Positions 62,355 through 64,000 of a stretch of 64,000 nt of DNA are shown piece by piece. The DNA is taken from contig CAVOSJ010000003.1 of NCBI GenBank assembly GCA_963698885.1, positions 496,001 to 560,000 of the forward strand, in the 5' to 3' direction. The first letter of the stretch is position 1. Every line of letters begins with the position of its first letter. The stretch is from JBARKJ01 sp963698885. GTDB taxonomy: Bacteria > Nitrospirota > JACRHJ01. The position numbers were made by a program, and so were the translations under genes. The notes beneath the pieces were generated by a model. That model was given only the letters and a program-made list of their open reading frames with translations, did not search any database and was not told the DNA's origin.

Positions 62355-63566
62355 CTAAATTCCAAGGCCCATCGTCTGCCTTTTCTTCTCGACGAACTTC
62401 GACATCTCCTCCGCGAAATAATCACCTGTCGCGGTGACTTCCCCGGAGATCCTGCCGTTGTAGAGGTCCCGCCCTTCCTTTAGCTCCGCCGCAAGGGCCT
62501 GCTCGAAATTCCCGTCCCTCACGCCAGCCTCGACCGCGCCCTGGTTATAAAGCGCGATGTCCGACAGTATAATCCTGGCAAAGCGCCGCGCGGCCTCCAC
62601 CTGCTGGTTGCCCACCGACGACGTCGCCAGGACCGGCTTTATCTCCTCTTTGCGCATCTCGAATATCTGCTCCTCCCGCAGAGGAAGGTCTTCGAGAGAG
62701 GGCTTGCATGTCTCTTCTTCACGCGGCGAGTTCGTTCCCGGCGCCGGCTGCCCGTCCGCCGCCAGCCGCTTCACCTTCTTGGCAATGCAGTCCTGGATGT
62801 GGTGTTTTTCTATGTAGTCGTCCGCTCCGTACAGGCTGACGGGTTCTCTTTTGTAGCGGGTCTTGTCATAAATAGCCGCGAGGAGTATGACCTTTATTTC
62901 ATCGGATTCGGGGCTGTTCTTAAGCCTGTCGCATATCTCGAAGCCGTAGATCCTTGGGAGAGCTACGTCCAGCAAAACAAGGAACGGCTTCTCTCTCTCT
63001 ATGGCGACGACCGCCGCGATGCCTTCGCTTTCACAGATTACCTGATAGCCCTCTTCGGTTAAAATGGATTCGACCAGCCTGAGCACGGAATCCCCGTCGT
63101 GAGCTACGACTATCTTCGACCTGTCCAGCTTCCATTTAGGCGCGGCCGGGGCGCTCTCCATCTGCGGCGGCGCTCCTATTGAAGCTTCCGGTGAAGCTTC
63201 CGGCTCCGGCGCTCCTATTGAAGCTTCTGGCGTTGGCGGCGCGGGCGGAGGAGGCGGTGGAGTAAAGGCAGGCTCCGAAGGCTCCGGCGCGGGAGGTTCC
63301 TGGAAAGGAGGCCATGAAGGTTCCGGGGGCGTAGAAGGCTCCGGGGGCGCGGAAGGTTCCGTTTGCCTGAAAACGTGTTCTTCCTGCACTGGCGGCGCGG
63401 GGGCCTCTACCGGGGGCGCGGGCGGTTCAGGGGCTGGCGCTACGGCGGGCTTCTCCACGAGGAAGACGTTCCCGCACTTGGGGCACTTTAGCCTGGACCC
63501 TCCCTCCTTTATTTTCGCATCGTCAATCTTAAGACGCACATTGCACTGGCTGCATGAAACTATCAT
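62355..63566 (-). CDS. Zinc-ribbon plus receiver-domain regulatory protein
   Basis: 403 residues. N-terminal MJ0042-type zinc ribbon (CSQCNVRLKI, CPKCGNVFLV). A long Pro/Ala/Glu-rich linker (about 40-150). A receiver domain (about 155-270) with DGDSVLRLVESILTEEGYQV and the phospho-acceptor Asp in LLDVALPRIYGFEI. A C-terminal helical part of unknown role follows. It has no DNA-binding domain, so it may work by protein contacts. The zinc-ribbon/linker/receiver layout is known in delta-proteobacteria-type genomes. Confidence 0.82.
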   Translation of the reverse strand: MIVSCSQCNVRLKIDDAKIKEGGSRLKCPKCGNVFLVEKPAVAPAPEPPAPPVEAPAPPVQEEHVFRQTEPSAPPEPSTPPEPSWPPFQEPPAPEPSEPAFTPPPPPPAPPTPEASIGAPEPEASPEASIGAPPQMESAPAAPKWKLDRSKIVVAHDGDSVLRLVESILTEEGYQVICESEGIAAVVAIEREKPFLVLLDVALPRIYGFEICDRLKNSPESDEIKVILLAAIYDKTRYKREPVSLYGADDYIEKHHIQDCIAKKVKRLAADGQPAPGTNSPREEETCKPSLEDLPLREEQIFEMRKEEIKPVLATSSVGNQQVEAARRFARIILSDIALYNQGAVEAGVRDGNFEQALAAELKEGRDLYNGRISGEVTATGDYFAEEMSKFVEKKRQTMGLGI

Positions 63567-63638
63567 ATTAATCCTCCGCCGCCGCAGTCATCTGCGATTA
63601 CTGCTCCTTCTGTCTTCGTTTCACTCTGGACAGGTAAA

Positions 63639-64000
63639 TCACTTCTGGGGCTTCATAATTACTAACGCATTCGCATTTAAATATTTTTCAGCCGCTTTTA
63701 CGACGTCCTGTTTCCCGATCTTTAAAAACTGCTTCGGCAAGCTCTTCCGGTAGTCCTGTCCGGCGCCCGAAATTGCGTAGAGCCCGGAATACCTGGCAGT
63801 CCCCTCGGCGCTCTCAGCCGAAAGTTCTGCGTCGCCCAGGGCAAATTCCTTTCCGCGCTCAAGCTCATCGGGAGAAAATTTTCCCTCTTCGACGGCCTTG
63901 ACAGAGTTCTTAATCCCTTCGATCGCCCCGTCTATCCTGGTCTCGTCCGTTACCGAATAAATGGTCATCACGGGGGCGGCGGATTCCCAGCGAAGCGAGC
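63639..64000 (-). CDS. M16 zinc peptidase C-terminal region (partial)
   Basis: The visible 120 residues run past the window edge (frame is open to 64000). The pattern of EEGKFSPDELERGKEFALG, ESAEGTARYSGLYAISGAGQ and SLPKQFLKIGKQDVVKAAEK fits the C-terminal domain of insulinase-type (M16) peptidases such as PqqL or processing peptidases. The catalytic HxxEH motif would be outside the window. Confidence 0.8.
   Translation of the reverse strand, partial: SLRWESAAPVMTIYSVTDETRIDGAIEGIKNSVKAVEEGKFSPDELERGKEFALGDAELSAESAEGTARYSGLYAISGAGQDYRKSLPKQFLKIGKQDVVKAAEKYLNANALVIMKPQK

Overview
This 64-kb window is a moderately GC-rich, densely coded bacterial chromosome segment. It looks like a diderm (Gram-negative-type) bacterium: it has an LptE-like LPS-assembly lipoprotein, an OmpA-family protein, a Wza-like polysaccharide export protein, a LolD/MacB-type exporter, a Tad pilus locus and a periplasmic seven-haem cytochrome. 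The mix (thrS-infC-rpmI-rplT order, an NtrC-type sigma-54 activator, a multihaem cytochrome, TrpB plus TrpB2, an RpoS-type sigma factor) suggests a Nitrospirota- or Desulfobacterota-like lineage. This is inference, because there is no rRNA gene to place it. No transposase gene, CRISPR array or prophage was seen.

Layout. 0-5.4 kb (minus): rplT (partial), rpmI, infC, thrS, tRNA-Val(GAC), HU and an NtrC-type regulator. 5.4-6.7 kb: AT-rich, holding a decayed gene and structured non-coding DNA. 6.7-15.1 kb (plus, with rpsT opposed): leuS-lptE-holA, then a sensor kinase-murJ-MBL hydrolase operon. 15.1-23.4 kb (minus): a complete tryptophan operon trpE-G-D-(40-aa ORF)-C-B2-F-B-A. 23.5-26.8 kb (plus): a seven-haem cytochrome flanked by two related membrane HAMP proteins, an exported unknown protein and a cold-shock gene. 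26.9-31.2 kb (minus): an ABC exporter with its membrane-fusion protein. 31.3-36.2 kb: two sensor kinases, an NAD-dependent epimerase, a Wza-like protein, a DUF1571-like protein and a flavodiiron N-terminal fragment. 36.3-40.8 kb: two paralogous B12-binding-type radical SAM proteins flanking a compositionally foreign ArsA/Get3-like ATPase. 40.9-46.2 kb (minus): a coupled operon of an ankyrin-repeat exoprotein, a DUF3142-like protein and an 850-residue lipoprotein. 46.7-54.8 kb (minus): a Tad pilus locus whose secretin gene is reduced to a C-terminal scrap. 55.4-59.8 kb: a PEGA-OmpA protein, an exported protein, a DinB-like protein and a papain-family protease. 60.1-64 kb (minus): tRNA-Arg(CCT), apt, an RpoS-like sigma factor, acylphosphatase, tRNA-Pro(CGG), a zinc-ribbon/receiver protein and the end of an M16 peptidase.

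At least eight genes carry single-base frameshifts, each of which restores a normal family sequence when reading moves to the adjacent frame. Two are thrS and leuS, which are essential in most bacteria, so many of these are probably base-calling errors. Two loci look truly decayed: the AT-rich gene at 5.4-6.1 kb and the Tad secretin. Two families of short dispersed repeats were found: a ~47-bp element in three copies (46.4, 55.2 and 56.3 kb) and a ~120-bp IS-end-like element in two copies (35.2 and 57.7 kb).

The best candidates for undescribed systems are the HAMP-cytochrome-HAMP cassette, the radical SAM/ArsA/radical SAM cluster and the ankyrin/DUF3142/lipoprotein operon.
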